A stretch of DNA of 37,385 nt from Janthinobacterium sp. GW458P (GTDB lineage: Bacteria > Pseudomonadota > Gammaproteobacteria > Burkholderiales > Burkholderiaceae_D). The notes below the pieces were generated by a model. The model searched no databases, was not told the origin of the DNA, and saw only the letters and a program-made list of their open reading frames with translations. The stretch's first letter is position 1. Every line of letters begins with the position of its first letter. Position numbers and translations under genes: made by a program. This document shows, one piece after another, positions 14,889-22,791 of this stretch. Where the stretch lies: NCBI RefSeq assembly GCF_002127585.1, contig NZ_NEGZ01000014.1:87373-124757 (forward strand), in the 5' to 3' direction.

Positions 14889-17099
14889 TTGAAAGTGATA
14901 CAGACGGTGAAATGGCGGCTGGCGGTCCTGTCCGTGCTCGTCCTGCACATGGCCGCCGCGCAGGCAGGCGAGGGCGATGTGCTCGCGCTGGCGCGGCTGT
15001 GGAGCGAGGCGCGCGCCACGCATCCGGCCCTGGCCGATGGCGCCATCGACTGGGACCGCGCGCTGGTCGCTGCCTTGCCGCAGCTGCAGGGCATGGATAG
15101 CGAGGCCAGCTTGCTCGGCGCCGCCCGCACGCTGATGGCGCCGTTACATGACGCTGCGTTGCGCATTGGCTTGCCAAGCCAGGAGTTCGTGCGTTGGTTG
15201 GCCGACGGTGCCGTGCTGGAATGGCTGCCCGGCGATACCGCGCTGCTGCATCTGCACCCGGGCATGCGTCTTGATACCGCGCCGTTCGTACTGCCGGCAC
15301 GTGCCAGGCGGGTGATTCTGGACCTGCGCCCGATCGCTGAAGTTCCGTCCATGCCGTCGCCAGTCAGGTTGCACGCGGTGCTGGCCCAGTTGATCGGCCA
15401 GCCGCTGTTGCTGCCGGCGGGACGCTACCGCTTTTCCACGGGGCCACGGCCGCAAGATCCGCAGGACTGGGAAGGCATCGCGCCCGGTTTCATACAGATG
15501 GAAACGCAGCGCCTGTACCCGTCGGCCGGTGCGCGTGCCCTGCCCATGGTGGCGATCGTGAACGATACGCAGCCCGTGCCAGGCGCCTTGCTGGCGTTGC
15601 AGCGTGCGGGGCGCGCGCGCATCGTGGCCGAGGAAGGGGCCTGGCGCAGCCGCGCCGGCCCGCTGCAAATACAGTGGCTGGGCGTAGGCCTGCCGGTGGA
15701 GTTTTCCGCGGGCCAGCAGGTCTGGCCAGACGGCAGCGTGGCGCTCTGGCATGCTGACCGGACCTTGCCGGAGGACCGGGCCACAGGCCAGGGCAGCGCG
15801 CCCGTGAAGGCGGCGCTGGCGCTGCTGGCACGCCCGGCCCGCGCAGTGGCGCCTGTGGCGCAAGCGGCCATCTACCCCGTGCGGCAGGATGATGCCGCGT
15901 ATCGCGACATGCGTTTTCCGCAGCGCGAATGGCGCATGCTGGCGGCGATCAAGCTGTGGGCAACCATGGATAAGTACTTCCCCGCCCGCCGTCTGATGGA
16001 CGCTTCCTGGGACGAGGCCCTGCGGGTCTGCCTGCGTCGCATGGAGGGAGTGCAGGATGCCCGAGAATATGGCCTGGCGCTGCAGGCGATGGCGGTGCAT
16101 CTTGATGACAGTCATGTAGGCACGGCTAGCCGGGCGCTGGGCTGGAACGAGCGTACGCATGGTCTGGGTGTGCAGCTTGCGCGCATCGACGCACAGATCG
16201 TGGTGGCCGGCGTGACCGACCCCGCGCTGGAGCGCACGGGCCTGCTGCATGCGGGAGATGAGATCATCAGTATCGATGGCGAAGACGTGGCCGTGCGCCT
16301 TGCGCGCTTGCGCACCATGACGGCCGCCTCGACGGATGCGGGGCACTGGCGCAAGGCAATGTATGAGATGTTGATCGTCCCGGCCGGAAGCGAGGTGCAA
16401 CTGCTGCTCTCCGGCGGCGATGGGGCGCGGCGCACAGTGACACTCGAGCCAACGCCGCTGGGCGATGCGCTGCCCTTGCGCCATGCCTTGCCTGCCGTGC
16501 GGCTGGAGCAGGGCATCGCCTATGTCGACCTGGATCGACTGCTGCCCGAAGAAGTCGACGCCATGTTTGACACCATCGAGGATAGCCGCGCGCTGATTCT
16601 CGACATGCGCGGCTATCCGCATGCGACAGGACGCGCCATCGCCAGGCGCCTGAATGTCAATCATGCCGCCTTCTTTTCCACCTCGTACCAGCAGCTGGCA
16701 ATGCCGCTGGAAGCGGGCCATGGCGCGCAACTGGCGTATGTGGACCCTCTCTTTCCGGCGCGAGGGCCGCTGTACCGGGGCAAGGTCGTCATGCTGATCA
16801 ACGAGCAAACGCAAAGCGCGGCCGAACACCTGGCGTTGATGCTGGAGGCGGCCACGCCTGTCACCTTCATCGGTACGCCCAGCGCGGGGTCGAATGGCGA
16901 CTTGCGCGAAGTAGTGCTTCCTGGAAATGTTCATGTCTGGTATTCGGGCCTGGAGGTGCGCCATGCGGATGGGCGCCAGCTGCAAAGAGTGGGCGTGCAG
17001 CCGCATATCCTGGCCGCGCCCTCGGTGGCCGGCTTGCGTGCCGGGCGCGATGAAGTGCTGGAACGGGCGCAGGCATTTCTACGCCAGGATCAAGAATAG
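14889..17099 (+). CDS. S41 family peptidase with a duplicated, degenerate N-terminal half
   Basis: The 736-residue exported protein has a signal peptide (to about residue 26). The C-terminal half is a C-terminal-processing/tricorn-like S41 protease: a helical cap (LWATMDKYFPARRLMDASWD), HLDDSHVGT, a PDZ domain (GLLHAGDEIISIDGEDV), LILDMRGYP, the nucleophile Ser 643 in NEQTQSAAEHLAL, and GTPSAGSNGD. The N-terminal half repeats the order in weaker form: LWSEARATHPALADGAIDWD, PLHDAALRIG, VILDLRPI, then NDTQPVPGALLAL at 225 where the Ser is missing. So it looks like a tandem duplication with a dead first copy and no PDZ. The TTG start has GGGGAG six bases upstream. Substrate unknown. Confidence 0.85.
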   Translation: MKVIQTVKWRLAVLSVLVLHMAAAQAGEGDVLALARLWSEARATHPALADGAIDWDRALVAALPQLQGMDSEASLLGAARTLMAPLHDAALRIGLPSQEFVRWLADGAVLEWLPGDTALLHLHPGMRLDTAPFVLPARARRVILDLRPIAEVPSMPSPVRLHAVLAQLIGQPLLLPAGRYRFSTGPRPQDPQDWEGIAPGFIQMETQRLYPSAGARALPMVAIVNDTQPVPGALLALQRAGRARIVAEEGAWRSRAGPLQIQWLGVGLPVEFSAGQQVWPDGSVALWHADRTLPEDRATGQGSAPVKAALALLARPARAVAPVAQAAIYPVRQDDAAYRDMRFPQREWRMLAAIKLWATMDKYFPARRLMDASWDEALRVCLRRMEGVQDAREYGLALQAMAVHLDDSHVGTASRALGWNERTHGLGVQLARIDAQIVVAGVTDPALERTGLLHAGDEIISIDGEDVAVRLARLRTMTAASTDAGHWRKAMYEMLIVPAGSEVQLLLSGGDGARRTVTLEPTPLGDALPLRHALPAVRLEQGIAYVDLDRLLPEEVDAMFDTIEDSRALILDMRGYPHATGRAIARRLNVNHAAFFSTSYQQLAMPLEAGHGAQLAYVDPLFPARGPLYRGKVVMLINEQTQSAAEHLALMLEAATPVTFIGTPSAGSNGDLREVVLPGNVHVWYSGLEVRHADGRQLQRVGVQPHILAAPSVAGLRAGRDEVLERAQAFLRQDQE

Positions 17100-17116
17100 T
17101 CAAAATCTTTGGCTTC

Positions 17117-17156
17117 CCCCCGTTTTCTCTGGCGCGCAAGCATGCTGAAACGGGGG
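17117..17156 (+). terminator. Hairpin downstream of the S41 peptidase gene
   Basis: The nine-base stem CCCCCGTTT/AAACGGGGG (17117-17125, 17148-17156) has a 22-base loop and no clear T-run. It could be a terminator, but it also lies where the -35 of the next promoter would be. Confidence 0.45.
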
Positions 17157-17166
17157 CGGCAAACGC

Positions 17167-17172
17167 TATAAT
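17167..17172 (+). promoter_or_regulatory. -10 box of the UbiH-family gene, probably leaderless transcript
   Basis: A perfect TATAAT ends only six bases before the ATG at 17179, so transcription would be expected to start at or next to the A of the start codon. No ribosome site precedes the ATG. The -35 is weak (CTGAAA with a 16-base spacer). Confidence 0.6.
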
Positions 17173-17178
17173 GACCGC

Positions 17179-18411
17179 ATGAACAGTCCCTCTTCCCCCA
17201 CCATGCGGCGCTTCATGCACAGCCACAGCGACGTTTGCATCGTCGGCAACGGCGCCATCGCGAAAACCACGGCGCTGGCGTTTGCCCAGGCAGGACAAAG
17301 CGTCACCCTGTTATCCCCGGTGAGCCCTCCGGCACCCGCGGTCAAGCCGGTCGAAGCCAGCTGGGATGTGCGCGTGTATGCGCTCAACCACACGGCGCAC
17401 CAGTTGCTGTCGTCGCTGAAGGTGTGGGGCGCGCTCGAAGCCGACAGGGTGGCGCCAGTCGACGCCATGCTGGTCAACGGCGACGGCGCGCAGGCGGGCG
17501 GACTCGGTTTCGACGCCTACGGCGCCCATGTGGGCACCCTGGCGTGGATCATCGAAGACCGCAACCTGGGCCAGGCGCTGGACGCGGCCCTGAAGTTCGC
17601 GCAGAACGTCAATGTGGTGCAGGGGCGCGCCAGCCGCCTGGAATGGACGAATGACTCGGCCATCGTGCACCTCGACGGCGGCGACACCATCACCTGCGCG
17701 CTGGTGGTGGGTGCCGACGGTGCCCAGTCATGGGTGAGGGGCCAGTGCGATATCGGCCTCGATTACCGTTCGTATGGCCAGCGCGGCGTGGTCAGCAACT
17801 TCGCCTGCGAAAAACCGCACCATGGCGCGGCCCACCAATGGTTTACCGGCAGCGAAGGTATCGTCGCGCTGCTGCCGCTGCCGGGCGAGCGCGTCTCGCT
17901 GGTCTGGTCGGCGCCCGATGCGCTGGCCGATACCTTGATGAGCGAATCGGCCGACGCCCTGGCCGCGCGCCTGGCCGCGTATGGCCACGATAAACTGGGC
18001 AAGCTGACGCCTTTGCAGCCGGAACTGGTGCGCGCGTTTCCCCTGACCCTGATGCGCCCGCACGCCATGGTGGCGCCGCGCGTGGCCCTGGTGGGCGACG
18101 CCGCCCACGTGGTGCACCCGATGGCGGGCCACGGCATGAATCTGGGCTTTGCCGACGTGGCGCAGCTTGTCAGGACGATCAGCGAACGCGAAGCGCACCG
18201 CGGCATCGGCGACGAACGCGTGCTGGCCCGCTATGCGCGCGCGCGCAAGGAAGACGTGCTGCTGATGCAGCTGGCGACCGATGGCCTGGCGCGTTTGTTC
18301 GGCGCCGATCTCGAGCCGTTGCGCGTGGTTCGCAATTTGGGATTAAACTTGCTGGATAAATTACCTGCCCTGAAGCGCAAAATGATTTCGCACGCGTTGG
18401 GAAATCAGTAA
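17179..18411 (+). CDS. UbiH/UbiF/COQ6-family FAD-dependent hydroxylase (ubiquinone synthesis)
   Basis: The 410-residue flavoprotein monooxygenase should hydroxylate the aromatic ring of a polyprenyl intermediate in ubiquinone synthesis. It shows the ADP-binding fold near residue 21 (IVGNGAIAKTTALAFAQAG), where the third Gly of GxGxxG is Ala, the DG motif (VVGADGAQSWVRGQ), and the second FAD motif GDAAHVVHPMAGHGMNLGF from Gly 306. The last residues are the basic helix typical of the family. Which ring position it acts on cannot be told from sequence. It is followed by a terminator and then dsbC, a common neighbour order in this family. Later ATGs at 17203 and 17215 also lack ribosome sites, so the leaderless ATG at 17179 is kept. 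Confidence 0.9.
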   Translation: MNSPSSPTMRRFMHSHSDVCIVGNGAIAKTTALAFAQAGQSVTLLSPVSPPAPAVKPVEASWDVRVYALNHTAHQLLSSLKVWGALEADRVAPVDAMLVNGDGAQAGGLGFDAYGAHVGTLAWIIEDRNLGQALDAALKFAQNVNVVQGRASRLEWTNDSAIVHLDGGDTITCALVVGADGAQSWVRGQCDIGLDYRSYGQRGVVSNFACEKPHHGAAHQWFTGSEGIVALLPLPGERVSLVWSAPDALADTLMSESADALAARLAAYGHDKLGKLTPLQPELVRAFPLTLMRPHAMVAPRVALVGDAAHVVHPMAGHGMNLGFADVAQLVRTISEREAHRGIGDERVLARYARARKEDVLLMQLATDGLARLFGADLEPLRVVRNLGLNLLDKLPALKRKMISHALGNQ

Positions 18412-18466
18412 ATATCAGTGCATCTTAAGATATCACTGGATAATGGCAGCAGTGAAAATTCAAGGT

Positions 18467-18494
18467 CGCCGCAGCTGGTCTGCGGCGCTCGTTT
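18467..18494 (+). terminator. Rho-independent terminator between the UbiH-family gene and dsbC
   Basis: The stem CGCCGCAG/CTGCGGCG (18467-18474, 18480-18487) is followed by CTCGTTTTG. It is 56 bases after the hydroxylase stop, so dsbC likely has its own promoter in 18495-18550. Confidence 0.8.
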
Positions 18495-18564
18495 TGTTAA
18501 AAAGATAATGGCCTGGGCTGCGTAGCCACTCTTGCCGGGCGTTTCAAGTGGAGAAGTGACAGTG

Positions 18565-19287
18565 ATGAAAATGAGCAGAATCGCATTAGTGCTGGCCTCG
18601 GGCCTGATGATGTCGTGCGCCGGCGCGGAAACGCCGACGGAAGCGAACATCAAAAAGCTGATCGAGCCGCGCCTGGGCGACGGCGCCAAGGTCGATTCGG
18701 TCAAGGAAACGCCGTACGGCGGCCTGTATGAAGTGCGCACGGGCGGCGACATCCTGTACACGGACAAGGCCGCGCAGTATCTGTTCGTCGGCCACGTCTT
18801 CGACGCCAAGACGTCGCAAGACCTGACCAAGGTGCGCCTGGACGAGGTCAACCGCATCAAGTTTTCCGACCTGCCGCTCGATTCGGCCATGAAAACCGTC
18901 AAGGGCAACGGCAAGCGCGTGATCGCCGTGTTCGAAGATCCGAACTGCGGCTATTGCAAGCGCTTCCGCCAGAATGCGCTGAAGGAAATCGACAACGTCA
19001 CCGTGTACACCTTCATGTACAACATCCTGTCGCCCGATTCCATCGTCAAGTCGCGCAATGTCTGGTGCGCCCCAGACCGCAACAAGGCCTGGGACGACTG
19101 GATGCTGAACGGTAAGGTGCCCGCCACGGTCGCCGCCAATTGCGCCAACCCGCACGAAAAAATCCTCGCGCTGGGACAGCAGTTGCGCGTCTCGGGCACG
19201 CCCGCCATCTTCTTTGCCGACGGCAGCCGCATTCCGGGCGCCATCGATACGAAGACCCTGGAACAGAAACTCTCGACCATCAAGTAA
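18565..19287 (+). CDS. dsbC: Thiol:disulfide interchange protein DsbC
   Basis: The 240-residue periplasmic disulfide isomerase has a signal peptide (MKMSRIALVLASGLMMSCAGA), an N-terminal dimerisation domain (about 24-85) and a thioredoxin domain with the active site CGYC at 128-131 (FEDPNCGYCKRF). The cis-Pro loop SGTPAIFF and a second Cys pair (WCAPDR and AANCAN) are present, as in E. coli DsbC. The ATG at 18565 is chosen because GGAGAAG is eight bases upstream and the signal peptide starts there; an upstream in-frame ATG at 18532 has no ribosome site. A strong terminator follows. Confidence 0.94.
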   Translation: MKMSRIALVLASGLMMSCAGAETPTEANIKKLIEPRLGDGAKVDSVKETPYGGLYEVRTGGDILYTDKAAQYLFVGHVFDAKTSQDLTKVRLDEVNRIKFSDLPLDSAMKTVKGNGKRVIAVFEDPNCGYCKRFRQNALKEIDNVTVYTFMYNILSPDSIVKSRNVWCAPDRNKAWDDWMLNGKVPATVAANCANPHEKILALGQQLRVSGTPAIFFADGSRIPGAIDTKTLEQKLSTIK

Positions 19288-19315
19288 TCCGGGCTGTCGC
19301 CAGGAAGGCTGGACG

Positions 19316-19345
19316 GCGCGCCCTTGCAAGGCGCGCTTTTTTTTT
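19316..19345 (+). terminator. Rho-independent terminator of dsbC
   Basis: The stem GCGCGCC/GGCGCGC (19316-19322, 19330-19336) is followed by nine T. Confidence 0.92.
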
Positions 19346-19417
19346 GCTTTTTTTTCCGCTGTCGTATGATCAGGTGTTGTTTGTAGACTCAATAACAATT
19401 CAAAGGGGGAGCAGCAG

Positions 19418-19876
19418 ATGATTACATTGAATATCAACGGGCACGACACGCAGGTCGACGCCGATCCATCCACGCCCATCCTGTGGGCGCTGCGCGACAA
19501 CCTGAACATGACCGGCACCAAGTTCGGTTGCGGCGCGGCCCTGTGCGGCGCCTGCACGGTGCACCTCGATGGCCAGCCTATCCGTTCGTGCATCACGCCG
19601 ATTTCCTCGGTCGGGGCGCAAAAGATCACCACCATCGAAGCGATGGAAAACGACCAGGTGGGCAAGGCGGTGCAGGCGGCATGGGTACGCCACGACGTGC
19701 CGCAATGCGGCTACTGTCAAAGCGGCCAGGTGATGAGCGCCACGGCGCTGCTGCGCACGAACAAGGCGCCCAGCGATGCCGACATCGACGGCGCCATGAG
19801 CGGCAATATCTGCCGCTGCGGCACCTATCAACGTATCCGCGCGGCCATCAAGGACGCGGCCAAGACCCTGGCCTGA
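19418..19876 (+). CDS. [2Fe-2S] small subunit of a xanthine-dehydrogenase-family molybdenum hydroxylase
   Basis: The 152-residue iron-sulfur subunit resembles isoquinoline 1-oxidoreductase alpha (IorA). The plant-type ferredoxin cluster is CGAALCGAC plus the Cys in IRSCITP. The second, all-helical cluster domain has CGYCQSGQ and CRCGTYQ. It passes electrons from the molybdenum centre of the partner encoded next. A strong GGGGGAG ribosome site precedes ATG 19418. It has no signal peptide and is probably carried across the membrane with its Tat-signal partner. First gene of a likely operon with 19887 and the MocA-like gene. Confidence 0.93.
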   Translation: MITLNINGHDTQVDADPSTPILWALRDNLNMTGTKFGCGAALCGACTVHLDGQPIRSCITPISSVGAQKITTIEAMENDQVGKAVQAAWVRHDVPQCGYCQSGQVMSATALLRTNKAPSDADIDGAMSGNICRCGTYQRIRAAIKDAAKTLA

Positions 19877-19886
19877 GGAGAACGAC

Positions 19887-22151
19887 ATGCGTATCGAATG
19901 GTTGAATCAGGAAGCATTGCAGCATGGCGGCGTGACCCTGGGCGCGGCGCTGGCATCGTCGGCGGAGCCGGATGCGGGCGGCGTGTCGCGGCGCGGTTTC
20001 ATGAAGGCCGGCGCGGTGGCCGGCGGTGGCTTGATGCTGGGCTTTTTCCTGCCGGGCGCCGGCAAGCTGGCGCTGGCGGCCGATGGCGCTCCCGCCAAGC
20101 CCGTGTATGCGCCGAACGCCTTTTTGCACATCGCCCCCGATAACGCGGTGACGGTGCAAGTGAACCGGCTGGAGTTCGGCCAGGGCGTGCAAACGAGCTT
20201 GCCCATGCTGATCGCCGAGGAACTCGACGCCGACTGGAGCCTGGTGCACGGCGCACTGGCGCCGGCCGGCGAGCAGTACAAGGATGCCGCCTACGGCATG
20301 CAGATGACGGGTGGCTCGGGCAGCATCGCCCATTCGTTTACGCAGTACCGCGAAATCGGCGCCAAGGCGCGCGCCATGCTGGTGGGCGCCGCTGCAGCAC
20401 AGTGGAAAGTCAATCCCGACCAGGTGCGCGCCGCGAAAGGCGTGCTGTATGGCCCCGGCGGGCAAAAGGCGACGTATGGCGAGTTTGCCGACGCGGCCAT
20501 GCGCCAACCCGTGCCCGCCACCGTCAAGCTGAAGGAGCCGCGCGATTTTGCCATCATCGGCAAACCCGTGAAGCGGCTCGACGCGGCAGCCAAGTCCACC
20601 GGCAAGCAGCAGTTCGGCATCGACTTCAAGCCGCCTGGCGCGAAAGTGGCCATGGTGGCGCGCCCGCCCGTGTTTGGCGCGAAGGTGGCGAAATTCGACG
20701 CCAGCAAGGCGAAAGCCATCAAGGGCGTGCTGGAAGTACTGGAAGTCAAAACCGACCGTGGCGGCAGCGGCGTGGCCGTCATCGCCGACGGTTACTGGCC
20801 GGCCAAGCAGGGGCGCGATGCGCTGGTGATCGAGTGGGACAGCAGCGCCGTGGAAAAGGTCAGCAGCGACCAGCAAATGGCGGCCTTCAAGGCGCTGGCC
20901 AGGACGCCTGGCACCGTCGCCAAGCCTGCCGACATGGGCAAGCTGGCCTCGGCGCCGAAAAAGATCGAAGCCGTCTACGAGTTCCCCTACCTGGCGCACG
21001 CGCCGATGGAACCGCTCAATTGCGTCGTTGACCTGCAGGCCGACAAATGCACGATGTGGGTCGGTTCGCAATTCCAGACGGGCGACCAGGCGGCCATCGC
21101 CGCCACCTCGGGCCTGAAACCCGAGCAGGTGACCCTGCATACGATGATGGCGGGCGGCGGCTTCGGCCGGCGCGCCGTGCCCTCGTCCGACTACGTGGTC
21201 GAAGCCGTCAACGTCGCCAAGGCGTACCGGGCGGCCGGCAAGAGCGGCCCGTTAAAGCTGATGTGGAGCCGCGAGGATGACATCAAGGGCGGCTACTACC
21301 GGCCGTCGCATGTGCACCGCGCGCAGATCGGCCTCGACGCCAAGGGCAAGATCCTCGCCTGGGACCATACCATCGTGGGCCAGTCCATCATGGCCGGCAC
21401 GCCGTTCGAAGCGTTCATGGTGAAAAATGGCGTCGACGGCACGATGGTAGAGGGCATGGGCGAGCCGTACACCCTGCCGATGAAGCTGTCCGTACATACG
21501 GCCAAGGCGAACGTGCCCGTGCTGTGGTGGCGCTCCGTCGGCTCGACGCATACGGCCTTCGTCATGGAAACCCTGATCGATGAAGCGGCGCACGTGGCGA
21601 AGATGGACCCCGTCGCCTACCGCAAGCAGCTGATCGACGCCAAGCATACGCGCCACCTCGCCGCGCTGGACCTGGCCGTGGCCAAGTCCGGCTATGGCAG
21701 GAAGAAGCTGCCGAAAGGGCAGGCCTGGGGCGTGGCCATGCACGAGTCGTTCAATTCCGTGGTTGCCTACGTGGTGACGGCCTCCGTGGTGGAAGGCGCG
21801 CCCAAGCTGCACCAGGTATGGGCCGGCGTGCATTGCAACCTGGCCGTCAACCCCTTGACGATCGAGGCGCAAGTGCAGGGTGCCGCGCTGATGGCGCTGG
21901 GCATGACCATTCCCGGCGCGGCCATCACGCTCAAGGATGGCGTGGTGGAGCAACAGAACTTCGGCGACTACCCGGTGCCGCGCATGCCCGACATGCCGGT
22001 GGTCGAGGTGCACCTGGTGCCCTCCGGCGATGCGCCGACGGGCATGGGCGAACCGGGCGTGCCGCCGCTGGCGCCTGCGTTTGCCAACGCGCTGTTCGCG
22101 CTGACGGGCAAGCGCCTGCGCAAGCTGCCGTTCGACCTGGCGGCCGCATGA
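19887..22151 (+). CDS. Molybdopterin-binding large subunit of the molybdenum hydroxylase (IorB-like), Tat-exported
   Basis: The 754-residue catalytic subunit of the xanthine dehydrogenase/aldehyde oxidoreductase family resembles isoquinoline 1-oxidoreductase beta. A Tat signal (SRRGFMK at 34-40, then a hydrophobic stretch GAVAGGGLMLGFFLPGAG) sends it folded to the periplasm. Cofactor-binding segments include RLEFGQGVQTSLPMLIAEEL, MAGGGFGRRAVP, WWRSVGSTHTAF and GEPGVPPLAPAFANA near the end, where the Glu is the expected catalytic base. It starts ten bases after the small subunit stop with a GAGGAG site. The substrate may be an aldehyde or N-heterocycle and cannot be deduced. Its stop codon overlaps the natural ATG of the next gene (ATGA at 22148). 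Confidence 0.92.
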   Translation: MRIEWLNQEALQHGGVTLGAALASSAEPDAGGVSRRGFMKAGAVAGGGLMLGFFLPGAGKLALAADGAPAKPVYAPNAFLHIAPDNAVTVQVNRLEFGQGVQTSLPMLIAEELDADWSLVHGALAPAGEQYKDAAYGMQMTGGSGSIAHSFTQYREIGAKARAMLVGAAAAQWKVNPDQVRAAKGVLYGPGGQKATYGEFADAAMRQPVPATVKLKEPRDFAIIGKPVKRLDAAAKSTGKQQFGIDFKPPGAKVAMVARPPVFGAKVAKFDASKAKAIKGVLEVLEVKTDRGGSGVAVIADGYWPAKQGRDALVIEWDSSAVEKVSSDQQMAAFKALARTPGTVAKPADMGKLASAPKKIEAVYEFPYLAHAPMEPLNCVVDLQADKCTMWVGSQFQTGDQAAIAATSGLKPEQVTLHTMMAGGGFGRRAVPSSDYVVEAVNVAKAYRAAGKSGPLKLMWSREDDIKGGYYRPSHVHRAQIGLDAKGKILAWDHTIVGQSIMAGTPFEAFMVKNGVDGTMVEGMGEPYTLPMKLSVHTAKANVPVLWWRSVGSTHTAFVMETLIDEAAHVAKMDPVAYRKQLIDAKHTRHLAALDLAVAKSGYGRKKLPKGQAWGVAMHESFNSVVAYVVTASVVEGAPKLHQVWAGVHCNLAVNPLTIEAQVQGAALMALGMTIPGAAITLKDGVVEQQNFGDYPVPRMPDMPVVEVHLVPSGDAPTGMGEPGVPPLAPAFANALFALTGKRLRKLPFDLAAA

Positions 22152-22164
22152 CGGCAGCGTTTTT

Positions 22165-22743
22165 TTGAGTACGGTCGGCATCTTGCTGGCAGCCGGAAGG
22201 GGACGCAGGTTCGACCCTTCCGGCGTACAGAACAAATTATTGCAGCCGCTGGCCGAAGGCCCGCATGCGGGCTTGCCCGTGGTGGCGGCGGCGGCAAAAA
22301 ACATGCTGGCGGCCCTGCCGCGCGTGCTGGCCGTGGTGCGCGCCGACGACACGCAGGTGGCGCGCGTGCTCGGCGCGCTGGGCTGCGAGGTGCGCGTCTG
22401 CGACGACGCGGACACGGGCATGGCCGCCTCGCTTACCTGCGCCATCGATTACGTGCGCGGCGCGCCGGGCTGGCTGATCGCGCTGGGCGACATGCCTGGC
22501 GTGGAAGCAGCTACAATCGCCGCCTTGTCGCATGCCATTGCAGATGGCGCGCACATCGCCGTGCCCGTCTTCCAGGGCCGGCGCGGCAATCCCGTCGCGT
22601 TCAGTGCCTTGCACTTGCCGCTGCTGCTGGCGCTCGATGGCGATCAGGGCGCGCGCAGCATCGTCAACAGCCATGCCGTGTGCGAAGTGACAGTGGACGA
22701 CAGCGGCGTCTTGCGCGATATTGATACACCTGACGATTTGTAA
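22165..22743 (+). CDS. MobA/MocA-like nucleotidyltransferase (molybdenum cofactor maturation)
   Basis: The roughly 193-residue NTP transferase likely attaches CMP to molybdopterin (MocA type) for the hydroxylase encoded just upstream. It has the nucleotide-binding start GILLAAGRGRRFDPSG, GDMPG for metal binding, RRGNPVAF, GDQGARSIV and DIDTPDDL. The only in-frame start before these motifs is a TTG at 22165 with no ribosome site. A typical ATGA overlap start at 22148 reads MTAAFF and then stops, because a run of seven T puts it out of frame; with eight T it would read MTAAFFLSTVGILLAAG. So the true start is probably ATG 22148, with a sequencing error or slippage at the T-run. Confidence 0.85.
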   Translation: MSTVGILLAAGRGRRFDPSGVQNKLLQPLAEGPHAGLPVVAAAAKNMLAALPRVLAVVRADDTQVARVLGALGCEVRVCDDADTGMAASLTCAIDYVRGAPGWLIALGDMPGVEAATIAALSHAIADGAHIAVPVFQGRRGNPVAFSALHLPLLLALDGDQGARSIVNSHAVCEVTVDDSGVLRDIDTPDDL

Positions 22744-22791
22744 GGCGGGCCAGTGGCGCTCCCGGGAAGACTAGCCAGACACGAGGAAAAC

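Noticed and set aside
15144..17006. 620-codon minus-strand frame opposite the S41 peptidase
   Set aside because: Antisense shadow with His/Arg/Gln-rich composition; the plus strand has clear protease motifs and a signal peptide.
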